Assembly (NCBI RefSeq): GCF_947495675.1
Contig: NZ_CANLZX010000003.1
Location: 1 to 64,000 of the forward strand
Direction: 5' to 3'
Source of the DNA: an uncultured Algibacter sp.
GTDB taxonomy: Bacteria > Bacteroidota > Bacteroidia > Flavobacteriales > Flavobacteriaceae
Length of the DNA: 64,000 nucleotides
Both the position numbers and the translations under genes were made by a program. This document shows, in pieces, positions 18,419-26,976 of this stretch (position 1 is the first letter of the stretch; every line of letters begins with the position of its first letter). The notes beneath the pieces are model-generated. The model ran no database searches, was not told where the DNA came from, and saw nothing but the letters and a program-made list of their open reading frames with translations.

Positions 18419-21292
18419 TTATTTTTTTATTAATTTTATAAATACGGGCTTTTCTACATTAACTTTCACAAAGTAGATACCACTTGGATTATCTTCTATA
18501 TTCAATTCTACTTTCCCACCATTTACTGGATAAATTTTATTTGATATGAGCTGAGAATGAATGCTATAAATCTCTAAATCAATAGTCTTTAAACTATTTG
18601 GGATATACAGCTCAAATAATCCAGCTGATGGGTTTGGATACGCTTTTATATCTTCAAATAAATTAATGCTTTTAGATATTAGTCCTTCACAAGAAGCTTT
18701 ACTACTAACCTGTATTTCATCCCCATGGGTTACAGGTACAGAGAATGTAGACTGATAGGTTTCGAAAATAGCCTCTCCATTTTTAAAAACCGTATAGGGT
18801 GCTGTTCCTAAATCTACAGAAACGCTCGCACTCTGCTTCGTTATTTGTATTTTACCTGACAATTCTACACCGCCATCAATGTTAACTGTATAACATTGCT
18901 CAAATGGCCTGCCTTCTATTTTTATACATAAATCGTAAGTACCAGGCATTAAGTTTTCAATTGTTGTGCTAGATGTAAAGTTATAATCTGTGCCATCTAT
19001 AGTTGCCACATAATTCAAACTTTCAACAGCATTTATAACTATTTGTCCATTACCTTTATCGATACAAGTCTCTCCTGTGGTTACTATGGTAAAGTTATTT
19101 GATGGTATGCTCGCACAACCTAATTCGTCTACAACAGCTCCTGCTATAGTATCAGGACATAAATCTTCCGAATTCAATACGCCATCATTATCAGTATCTA
19201 GAGTTGTACTGGTTAACGAATCATTAACTATAAAATCATTAAATAAAAGACCATTTTTTGATGAACCTACACCTATTTTTCCAAATGGAATAGTGCTATT
19301 ATAATCTGCCTTTGCGACTAATCCATTATTCATTGTAAAAATGATTTGGTTATTCAGAACACCTAACTTTAACAGTACTTCATCATCATTCTGTAACGTT
19401 GAAGATGTTCCTACTAATTTTGATAATGCACCATTAGCTACCGAAAAAATTCCTGATTTTTCTTGATCTGTACTGATACGTGCAAATAGGTAATTGTTAT
19501 CATCTATAAACGAGGTAACTAAAACAATATCAGATTCCGATCTATTCTCAAGTTTATCAATACTTTTTATATTAGTTTCAATTTCATAAATAGTACCTGA
19601 AGGAAATTCAGTAACCGTATATTCAGATAGTTTTCCCGTTGTAACAGGAGGAAGCTCCTCTTCAAAAAGTGAATAGTATTTTTCTCCTTCAATATCCTGA
19701 ACTTTCCAACGAGAGGCATCTCTTTCTTTCCAATCTCCTCTATTTCCATAAGTATTACTATTAAAAACTGTCTCATGAATAAACTCAGCATGGTATCTTT
19801 TTTGAACTTCGTACAAATCTTTCTCAGCCAAATCTGGCACATACTCATACCATTCTCTCTCCTCTGTAAATATTTCAGCGGTTTTTAATCCTGATACAAT
19901 AGTATTTTGGTAATAACCCCATTCATTGGTCCAACCATTACCCCAAAAAAGCGCTGTAGATTCTCCGGTTAATCCCCAATACACGTTGCGTGCACCCGCA
20001 TGCGGACCAGCATTAGTATTCCCAGAGCTTTTGTGTGTCCAAACAGATCTTACATCTGTCCACAAATTTGAAAAAGGGGCATTTCTATGAAAATCTAAAC
20101 TTATGGTATTATCGTTAACAGAATTATCTGCACTTATATTACGAACTACATTTCCATTAGCCTTATGAATTATAGTTACAGAGTGTATATTAGCCACTGC
20201 GTTATTAAAATAAATGCCATTTAAAACATTATTCGCACTATAGGCTATTTTAAATCCATGATGCCCTTCTCTACCGAGCATGGTGGTGTTTTCAACTTCT
20301 CCATGGGCAGAACGCGTTATAAGAATACCGTTGTCTGAATTTACAATTGAAATATTATTACTCCAAAAATTATAACAGCTATTAAACTGAATAGCATTAT
20401 AACCTGGTTCGTCTAAATGATCTACTTTTGGTACCTCAATAAATTCAACACGTAAATTTTCTATGCCAACATTGGTTAGGGCGCTATTTCTTTTTTGCAC
20501 TTCCATATTCCATGAGGGCTTAATATTAAGCCTTAGAGGTTCACGTAGTGTAACTAAATTCCCTTCAATCTTTTCTATGGTATGGAACATACTTCCTCCA
20601 TCAGCAGAAAGCCAACTTGCATGTGGTAAGGGATAATCTTGTGACTGATTATTAAAATATTCATGCCATAATGGGCCATTTACAGGATTATTACCTGTAG
20701 CATTAATCTCAATAATATCTCCAACACTCAAATTACTAACAGAGGCTACAACTATTACTTTATCACCTATTAGTGCTTCTTCGCTAACGGTTGTGACCGT
20801 TGATGGAAACCGTCCGAAAAACTCAATAATATGCCCCTTATCTCCTGTTGAATACAAACCTTGATAGCTACCATTAATATCAGTAGCTGATTTTGGCATG
20901 TAAAATACAGTACCATCAGTCCCTTCGCCTTCTCCCCTAATAATAATATTACTTCTTTCAATTTTTAGCCAATCATCTATTACATAACGTCCTGCTGGAA
21001 AAAAGATGATACTGTTATTTGGTGCTGACCTAATTATGGCATCAATAGCGACAACATCACTAAGTCCATCATTGGCTAAAACACCTTGATCTAAAACATT
21101 AATAATATTATCAAAAGAAGGCTTTACAGCATATCCTCCGCCATAACCTGCATATGAAAAATCAGGTAGTCGCCCACGAGAATTCCACAATTCACCATTT
21201 TCACCCCATAAATCTGAAGTGGTTTTTGTTTGTGATTGTATATAATTACTACTGAGTAGTAGCAATAATAAAATGGATATTTTTTTTATCAT
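18419..21292 (-). CDS. T9SS-secreted right-handed beta-helix protein, candidate polysaccharide lyase (957 aa)
   Basis: After a signal peptide comes LWGENGELWNSRGRLPDFSY and then a pectate-lyase-superfamily start (INVLDQGVLANDGLSDVVAI, IIFFPAGRYVI, IIIRGEGEGTDGTVFY), continuing as a parallel beta-helix to about residue 500. A beta-sandwich-like segment (about 540-690), a calcium-binding TSP3-like DTDNDGVLNSEDLCPD (near 697), an Ig-like region and a T9SS sorting domain (from about 882, KAYPNPSAG) follow. The whole catalytic half is paralogous to the next gene upstream (795 aa). Family members act as lyases or epimerases on uronic-acid polymers, so an extracellular endo-lyase is the best guess. 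I cannot assign a CAZy family. Confidence 0.75.
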   Translation of the reverse strand: MIKKISILLLLLLSSNYIQSQTKTTSDLWGENGELWNSRGRLPDFSYAGYGGGYAVKPSFDNIINVLDQGVLANDGLSDVVAIDAIIRSAPNNSIIFFPAGRYVIDDWLKIERSNIIIRGEGEGTDGTVFYMPKSATDINGSYQGLYSTGDKGHIIEFFGRFPSTVTTVSEEALIGDKVIVVASVSNLSVGDIIEINATGNNPVNGPLWHEYFNNQSQDYPLPHASWLSADGGSMFHTIEKIEGNLVTLREPLRLNIKPSWNMEVQKRNSALTNVGIENLRVEFIEVPKVDHLDEPGYNAIQFNSCYNFWSNNISIVNSDNGILITRSAHGEVENTTMLGREGHHGFKIAYSANNVLNGIYFNNAVANIHSVTIIHKANGNVVRNISADNSVNDNTISLDFHRNAPFSNLWTDVRSVWTHKSSGNTNAGPHAGARNVYWGLTGESTALFWGNGWTNEWGYYQNTIVSGLKTAEIFTEEREWYEYVPDLAEKDLYEVQKRYHAEFIHETVFNSNTYGNRGDWKERDASRWKVQDIEGEKYYSLFEEELPPVTTGKLSEYTVTEFPSGTIYEIETNIKSIDKLENRSESDIVLVTSFIDDNNYLFARISTDQEKSGIFSVANGALSKLVGTSSTLQNDDEVLLKLGVLNNQIIFTMNNGLVAKADYNSTIPFGKIGVGSSKNGLLFNDFIVNDSLTSTTLDTDNDGVLNSEDLCPDTIAGAVVDELGCASIPSNNFTIVTTGETCIDKGNGQIVINAVESLNYVATIDGTDYNFTSSTTIENLMPGTYDLCIKIEGRPFEQCYTVNIDGGVELSGKIQITKQSASVSVDLGTAPYTVFKNGEAIFETYQSTFSVPVTHGDEIQVSSKASCEGLISKSINLFEDIKAYPNPSAGLFELYIPNSLKTIDLEIYSIHSQLISNKIYPVNGGKVELNIEDNPSGIYFVKVNVEKPVFIKLIKK

Positions 21293-21301
21293 TTTTTCTT
21301 A

Positions 21302-23689
21302 TTAATTAATTATCATTTTTTTGAAAGAGCTTTGACCTTCTGAATTAGATATTTTTACGATGTAAACACCTTGTGGGAATACGCCCTTAGCAGCTATTTT
21401 TATAGATTCTTTATTTGCAATTGTTTCATATAACAATTGCCCGTTCATATTGAAAATGGTAATTGTAGCGTTTGTGAAGTTTTTCAAGGATATAACAAAC
21501 TCATCATCAACTGGATTTGGATAAATTTTAAAACTATTGATTGTACTTTCGTCAATAGACAGAACGCTATTTTCTGAAAACTTTAATAAAACGACTCCGT
21601 TTCTAGACGATCCAACACCAGCCTTACCAAATGTAATATTAGAGACATTATTTACTCTGGCTATTTCATTATTATCCAAGACAAAAGCAATATCTCCATT
21701 ATTAACTACCAATTTTAAACTTACATAACCATTTGTAGAAAGCGTAGAACTTGTACCTACTAATTTTGTAACGTTACCATTAAGCACCCTATATATTCCT
21801 GACTTGTTTGAATCAGCACTTAGTCTTCCAAAAATATAATTATCATCATTGCTAAACGCAGTAATTATAGCAACATCAGATTCGTTTTCAATTTCACTAG
21901 TTGTATAACGTTTTACTCTAGCTTCAACTTCATAGCTATTTTCTTCTGGTACATCAATCACTGAATATTCTGAAAGTTTTCCGCTGGTAACAGGAGGAAG
22001 GTTTCTAGCAATAAGTGCATATCTATTATTACCAACTATATCCATTACTTTCCATCGGGAAGGATCTCTTTCTTTCCAATCGCCTCGGTTTCCATATTCA
22101 TTACTATTAAAAACTGTCTCATGAATAAACTCAGAATGGTAGCGTTTTTGAATTTCATATAGGTCCTTTTCTGCTAAATTTGGCACATCCTCATACCACT
22201 CACGTTCTTCTGTAAATAGTTCTTGCGAGTATGGAGCTGAGGTATCTATACCACTAACTAAAGTACCTTGGTACTGACCCCATCGGTTTTTCCAATCATT
22301 AGGATCTCTCCAATACATGCCATTAGCACTATCTCCTTCTAAACCCCAATACACATTATAGCCAGCACCGTGTGGCCCCGCTTTTTGGTCTCCTGAACTC
22401 TGATACGTCCAAGGCGTACGAACATCTGTCCATAAGTTTGAAAAAGGAGCGTTTCTATGAAAATCTAAGCGGATGGTATTAACATTTACCGAATTATCAC
22501 CACTCATATTTCTAACCACATTTCCATTCGCCTTATGTATAATGGTAAAAGAATGGACATACTCTTCATTATTATTAAATTTTAAATTACTGGAAAGTAT
22601 ATTGGAACTATGACCTATTTTAAATCCATGATGCCCCTCTCTACCCTCAAGCGCTATACCTTCTAGCTCTCCATAAGATGAGTTTCTAATACCAATACCG
22701 TTATCACAATTAACGATTGTAATATTTTTTGACCAAAAGTTTTGACAGTTTTCAAATCTAATACCATTGTAGCCAGGTTCATTTAAATGAGATTCTTTAG
22801 GTACTTCAATAAAATCCATTCTTATATCTTCTATTCCTACATTTTTCAATGCACCATTTAGTTTCCTTACAAGCATGTTCCAAGAGGGCTTTAATTTGAG
22901 TCTTAAAGGCTCTCTTAGAGTAACCAAATTTCCTTCGATTTTTTCTATAGTATGAGTCATAAGAACATTATCTCCGGTTGCCCAAGTGACATGAGGTTCC
23001 GGCCAGTCTTGAGATTGATTGTTAAAATATTCGTGCCACAATTCCCCATTTATTGGATTATCGCCTCTAGCATTTATTACAATAATATCCCATTGATTTA
23101 ATTGACTAGCATCTTCCACGACAATTACCCTATCACTTCTCAGAGCCTCTTCTGAAACTTTTGTAATAGTAGAAAGCGAACTATTTCCCAAGAAACTTAC
23201 AAAATGACCACTTCTTCCAGTTGAATAATCACGATCATAAGGAGGAGTCACCTCCGTTGCCGATTTCGGGAGGTAAAATATGGTACCGCTAGGACCATCT
23301 CCTTCTCCTCTAAGTAAAATATTACTTCTATCTACTTCTATTATTTTGTCGATGACATAGCGTCCTACTGGAAAAAAAACAACACTATTATCAGGTGCTG
23401 TATTAATAATTGCATTAATTGCATCGGCATCACTTAGACCATCATTGGCTATAACACCTTGATCCAACACATTAATTATGTTCGTAAAATCTGGCTTTAC
23501 GGCATTACCTCCACCGTAGCCAGCATATGAAAAGTCTGAAAGGCGTCCGCGTGTATCCCACAACTCACCATTATCACCCCATAAATCTGAAGTTGTTTTT
23601 GTTTGCGCAGAAACAGCAGTTAAATTTATTGAAAAACTGAATACTGTTAAAAAAACTGCGGTTACTGCACTAGATAAATTATTTTTCAT
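21302..23689 (-). CDS. T9SS-secreted right-handed beta-helix protein, candidate polysaccharide lyase (795 aa)
   Basis: Paralogue of the 957-aa protein 9 bp downstream. Shared stretches include DFSYAGYGGG, HEYFNNQSQD, LVTLREPLRL, FHRNAPFSNLWTDVR and NRGDWKERD.SRWKV. Layout: signal peptide, beta-helix (about 60-520), beta-sandwich-like segment (about 550-700), then directly the T9SS sorting domain (from about 725: FKIYPNPVDDEFVI ... FPQGVYIVKISN ... KKMIIN). The TSP3-like and Ig-like modules of the sister protein are absent. Tandem duplication with divergence suggests two related cuts in the same polymer. Secreted and cell-surface-attached or released. Exact reaction unknown. Confidence 0.75.
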   Translation of the reverse strand: MKNNLSSAVTAVFLTVFSFSINLTAVSAQTKTTSDLWGDNGELWDTRGRLSDFSYAGYGGGNAVKPDFTNIINVLDQGVIANDGLSDADAINAIINTAPDNSVVFFPVGRYVIDKIIEVDRSNILLRGEGDGPSGTIFYLPKSATEVTPPYDRDYSTGRSGHFVSFLGNSSLSTITKVSEEALRSDRVIVVEDASQLNQWDIIVINARGDNPINGELWHEYFNNQSQDWPEPHVTWATGDNVLMTHTIEKIEGNLVTLREPLRLKLKPSWNMLVRKLNGALKNVGIEDIRMDFIEVPKESHLNEPGYNGIRFENCQNFWSKNITIVNCDNGIGIRNSSYGELEGIALEGREGHHGFKIGHSSNILSSNLKFNNNEEYVHSFTIIHKANGNVVRNMSGDNSVNVNTIRLDFHRNAPFSNLWTDVRTPWTYQSSGDQKAGPHGAGYNVYWGLEGDSANGMYWRDPNDWKNRWGQYQGTLVSGIDTSAPYSQELFTEEREWYEDVPNLAEKDLYEIQKRYHSEFIHETVFNSNEYGNRGDWKERDPSRWKVMDIVGNNRYALIARNLPPVTSGKLSEYSVIDVPEENSYEVEARVKRYTTSEIENESDVAIITAFSNDDNYIFGRLSADSNKSGIYRVLNGNVTKLVGTSSTLSTNGYVSLKLVVNNGDIAFVLDNNEIARVNNVSNITFGKAGVGSSRNGVVLLKFSENSVLSIDESTINSFKIYPNPVDDEFVISLKNFTNATITIFNMNGQLLYETIANKESIKIAAKGVFPQGVYIVKISNSEGQSSFKKMIIN

Positions 23690-23718
23690 TACAGTCTTTT
23701 TTTAATTTTGACTAAACT

Positions 23719-24717
23719 CTATTTAGTTACTGAAACGACTTTTTCTGACTCTGAATTTGGTTCTTTTGAAAGCGTAGCATTTAATTCACTTAAATCATCT
23801 TTCATTTCTCCATTAGGCCCATATATAACTGGTGCAATAAAGCAATCCCTAATACGATCTATTTTACGATCTTTATAGTGACACCAAACGTGATACCAGT
23901 TGTCTTTCCAAACAAAAAAATCACCATGAGCGTAAGGTGTTTCTAGACCCCAACCTTCGCCTACAAGTCCTTGAGTTTCGTAAGGCCCGTATAGATTTTT
24001 AGAAGTAGCATAATAACCAGAACAACTTAGATAGTAAATCCCATTACGTTTATGTAATGAATTTTTATCCATATCTGGAAAATAAGTTGTTTTGTTGATG
24101 ACAATTGTTTTTGGCTCTTCATCCAGCTCAATCATTGATTCTTTTAGGCGAGCGATTTTGTAATTAGTTCTACCGTAAATGATGTAAGGTGTATTGTCAT
24201 CATCAACAAAAATAGTTGGATCAAAAGAATCTACTAAAGGCTTCCCCAATGCATCTTTATATGGTCCTTCTGGTTTGTCGGCAACCATAACTCCAGCATT
24301 ATCATGGTGGTTTGAAAAATACCAGTAATACTTACCGTTTCGCTCTACAATATCTCCGGCCCAACAAGATGTATTACCTTTGCCCATGTAATTGTCTTCA
24401 GGACTAATTGTACCAACATGCTCCCAAGTTTGTAAATCTGTTGATTTATAAATCCTCCAGTCTGGCATTACCCAATCGTTAATACCAAACCCAATGTCGT
24501 GTCCTGTAAAAACATAACAGACATTATCAACCACTAACATATGTGGGTCTGACATTCCTGGTTCGGCTATTAATGGATTTGTAAGCTTGAGTTCAGACTT
24601 TTCAGATTGATCACTTACTTGTTCAAGATTTTGATTTTTTGATATAAATTTCAACACACTAATAATAAGAACAGTAATTATTAAAATACTTATAATACTA
24701 ATTTTACGAATCTTCAT
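23719..24717 (-). CDS. GH43-like five-bladed beta-propeller glycosidase, membrane-anchored
   Basis: 332 residues. The N-terminus is a hydrophobic anchor without a lipobox Cys (IISILIITVLIISVLKFI), so it is probably tethered to the inner membrane facing the periplasm. The GH43 fold is supported by EPGMSDPHMLVV (general base Asp), SFDPTIFVDDDNTPYIIYG (second Asp) and LHKRNGIYYLSCSGYYATS. The general acid is normally Glu in an E.P..hK..G.YYL motif; here the aligned site reads MDKNSLHKRNG, an Asp. That could be a subfamily feature or loss of activity. GH43 members remove arabinose, xylose or galactose. It is the first gene of unit B and carries the PUL operator upstream with a leader of about 187 bp. 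Confidence 0.78.
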   Translation of the reverse strand: MKIRKISIISILIITVLIISVLKFISKNQNLEQVSDQSEKSELKLTNPLIAEPGMSDPHMLVVDNVCYVFTGHDIGFGINDWVMPDWRIYKSTDLQTWEHVGTISPEDNYMGKGNTSCWAGDIVERNGKYYWYFSNHHDNAGVMVADKPEGPYKDALGKPLVDSFDPTIFVDDDNTPYIIYGRTNYKIARLKESMIELDEEPKTIVINKTTYFPDMDKNSLHKRNGIYYLSCSGYYATSKNLYGPYETQGLVGEGWGLETPYAHGDFFVWKDNWYHVWCHYKDRKIDRIRDCFIAPVIYGPNGEMKDDLSELNATLSKEPNSESEKVVSVTK

Positions 24718-24903
24718 TTTCTGATATTATTTTATTTCATTTTTAACTAAGTAAATTGTTAAAATTATTATTAAATCTTATGAATATGGTTCTACCCCTT
24801 ATGTCCTAAGCAAACTCAATAGTTCTTTAATCTTCTTAAACTTTGGTATCGGGTTTACTTGTAGAATCGAGATATTCATTTAATAATTTAGTTTGGTGAA
24901 TAA

Positions 24904-25009
24904 CAAATTTAACGACTCGTTTTGCTTGTTTTTATGCACTATTGTTCCATTTCTGTCAATATAATTGCGATTTTTCACTAATGTTCCTTATTTGCATCAA
25001 TAGTGAAAA
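24904..25009 (-). promoter_or_regulatory. PUL promoter/operator of unit B
   Basis: -7 box TAAATTTG at 24904-24911 (minus strand). Plus-strand half-sites are CACTATTGTTC at 24937, CACTAATGTTC at 24976 and the inverted CAATAGTG at 24998. The spacing 33, 39, 22 bp is identical to the SusC and LTD promoters. Beyond the half-sites, TCAATA(AA/TA)ATTG and GCATCAATAGTGAAAAT are also shared with the SusC copy. Confidence 0.8.
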
Positions 25010-25421
25010 TTAAATTAGAAAATTCAACGCTATCCTTAAAAACAATACATCTATTAATCACCCATTATGATTCAATAGTTTTAAAGCTATTTTATATTCT
25101 CTTTTTCACGTGTTTATCATGATTTTCGCATTAAATATGTTTACTTAGATGGTTAAAAAGAAAATGAAATGGTGATGTTTTTTATCAATTATAATACGAT
25201 CAATTTTTTGTAATTGACATTAATTAATTTTAGAATCCGGATTATTTTATTCAACCATTAAACCCAATGACAAAGAGTAGAGCACATTCAATTAAGTTGC
25301 TATTTCAGGATGATTTTTAGGAATATGCAAACAGGACTTAACAGGATATTTTAATACTATTATCACCTTTTGGTGTCGATTTTGAAATTGCTAAAACTTG
25401 ATTATAATTCAGTTAATCAAA
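25010..25421. other. Intergenic stretch between units A and B
   Basis: About 410 bp upstream of the unit B promoter and downstream of the 500-aa beta-helix gene. There is a 17-codon plus-strand frame near 25267 with no recognised match, and no clear hairpin terminator. It may be a decayed remnant; nothing functional was recognised. Confidence 0.4.
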
Positions 25422-26924
25422 TTATTCAGAAACTGATAAACGATCCTCTAGCTGTTTTTCGAATAAACTTTCGGGTTTTACATGAACGTTCATAGACTCT
25501 TTATGTGCATATGATTGTTTTGGACCACAACAACCTTTATTAGTATGTTCACCTAAACAACCTATAGCCCAATTTGTATGATCTCCTGGAGGATCCTGAA
25601 TAATGATTTCTTTGGCACTACAATTCCAAAACATGCATGATGCTCCTGACCAACCATGGCCACTACCTGAATTCCTCCTGTTTTCAACACCAATATTATC
25701 GCCCTCTATATATATATTATCAAACAATAAACCCGTAGACCACCTATGATGAGGACCGCTCACACTATGTGCGTCCAAAGCTTTGCTGTTTAAAAAAACA
25801 TTTGGTCCCGCAACAATTGAAGCAGTTACATAGTCATGTCTTCCTCCTTCAGTAATGCAGTTTTTTATTAGATTTTGTTCGCCGACAACGTTAAAAGAGT
25901 ACATTCTTCCTCCTTTTACTATACCCTTGTGATTTCGCATTTCACAAGAATCTACAGTAATTTTCATGCTCGATCTACCAATATTGATACAAGAATATGT
26001 AAAATAATTAGCGTATACTTTTTTCGCCCAACCGTTCTCTACATTATTAAAAATAACGGCGTTCCAAGCATGGTTTTCATCTTCCGGTGAAGCATAATAT
26101 GAATTTAATTGAATATTTTCTATCCCGACTTCTTCAATTTTACCTTTCCAAGAATACTTGTATATATATCCTTCAGCATATTTCGAGTCTATTATATCAA
26201 CAATTGGAGCATCAAATGAAATTTTATTTTTTTTAACACTAAGCACCTTTCTCCTAAAAGTGACTGTATACCTGTTAGGTGTCCAGTTCCTATCGTTAGA
26301 ATCTGTTTCGTTTAAATCATCCATCCCTAACATATCAATCCAAGCCTGATTAGGTTTTCTTTCAATCATTATATCATCACCTTTTTCAAAAGAATGACCA
26401 TCTATAGCTGTTACTGCCTGTGCTCCTATAGGAACATATGAATCAATAATTTTTGTCTGAGTAGATAAAATTTTTTCAGGCTCTGAATAACCCTCGAAAA
26501 CAACAAAATTAGATTTAGATTTTTTTGTAGCTATTAGTGTGGTGGATTTTCCCTCTCCTCTAATTACTATACCGCTCTTCTTAATTTTCAATACACCGCT
26601 AACATTGTAAGTTCCCGATTTTAAGAGCAAAGCTCCTCGAAAACCATTTTTATCTGGTTTTAGAGTTTCTAATTCATCTATTGCATTTTGAATATGACTT
26701 CTATTGTCTCCTTTTATAGCGTTGATAGTTTTTCTTATTGGAATGTTAGGAATACTCTTTTCACTATGATGATAACCTACATAACTATAATCTGGGATTT
26801 TATTTCCTCTGTTATCAGCTACATAGATAAGTTTGCCATTTCTATCAAACCTTAAAAGCTCAGAAGTTTGTGCCTTTAGAATAAAGAACACAAGGCACGC
26901 TAAAAGGGTTAATTTATATTTCAT
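25422..26924 (-). CDS. Periplasmic right-handed beta-helix protein, candidate lyase (500 aa)
   Basis: Signal peptide (ending LKAQ), no lipobox and no T9SS domain, so periplasmic. The N-terminal region GKLIYVADNRGNKIPDYSYV resembles the start of the 795/957-aa proteins (DFSYAGY). The beta-helix includes GALLLKSGTYNVSGVLKI, IVIRGEGKSTTLIA, SGPHHRWSTGLLFDNI, NRRNSGSGHGWSGA and WNCSAKEIIIQDPPGDHTNW. A Cys-rich stretch (GCLGEHTNKGCCGPK) closes the domain. It is a third member of the pectate-lyase-like set in this PUL but divergent. Probably an oligosaccharide lyase or related uronate-active enzyme; no proven function assignable from sequence. Last gene of unit A. Confidence 0.7.
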   Translation of the reverse strand: MKYKLTLLACLVFFILKAQTSELLRFDRNGKLIYVADNRGNKIPDYSYVGYHHSEKSIPNIPIRKTINAIKGDNRSHIQNAIDELETLKPDKNGFRGALLLKSGTYNVSGVLKIKKSGIVIRGEGKSTTLIATKKSKSNFVVFEGYSEPEKILSTQTKIIDSYVPIGAQAVTAIDGHSFEKGDDIMIERKPNQAWIDMLGMDDLNETDSNDRNWTPNRYTVTFRRKVLSVKKNKISFDAPIVDIIDSKYAEGYIYKYSWKGKIEEVGIENIQLNSYYASPEDENHAWNAVIFNNVENGWAKKVYANYFTYSCINIGRSSMKITVDSCEMRNHKGIVKGGRMYSFNVVGEQNLIKNCITEGGRHDYVTASIVAGPNVFLNSKALDAHSVSGPHHRWSTGLLFDNIYIEGDNIGVENRRNSGSGHGWSGASCMFWNCSAKEIIIQDPPGDHTNWAIGCLGEHTNKGCCGPKQSYAHKESMNVHVKPESLFEKQLEDRLSVSE

Positions 26925-26976
26925 TTTTTATTTTTTATTTTTAATCGTGGTAAAGAAGTAATATATCTAAGAAAAA

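Noticed and set aside
25267..25320. 17-codon plus-strand frame in the gap between units A and B
   Set aside because: No resemblance to any family seen; could be chance.
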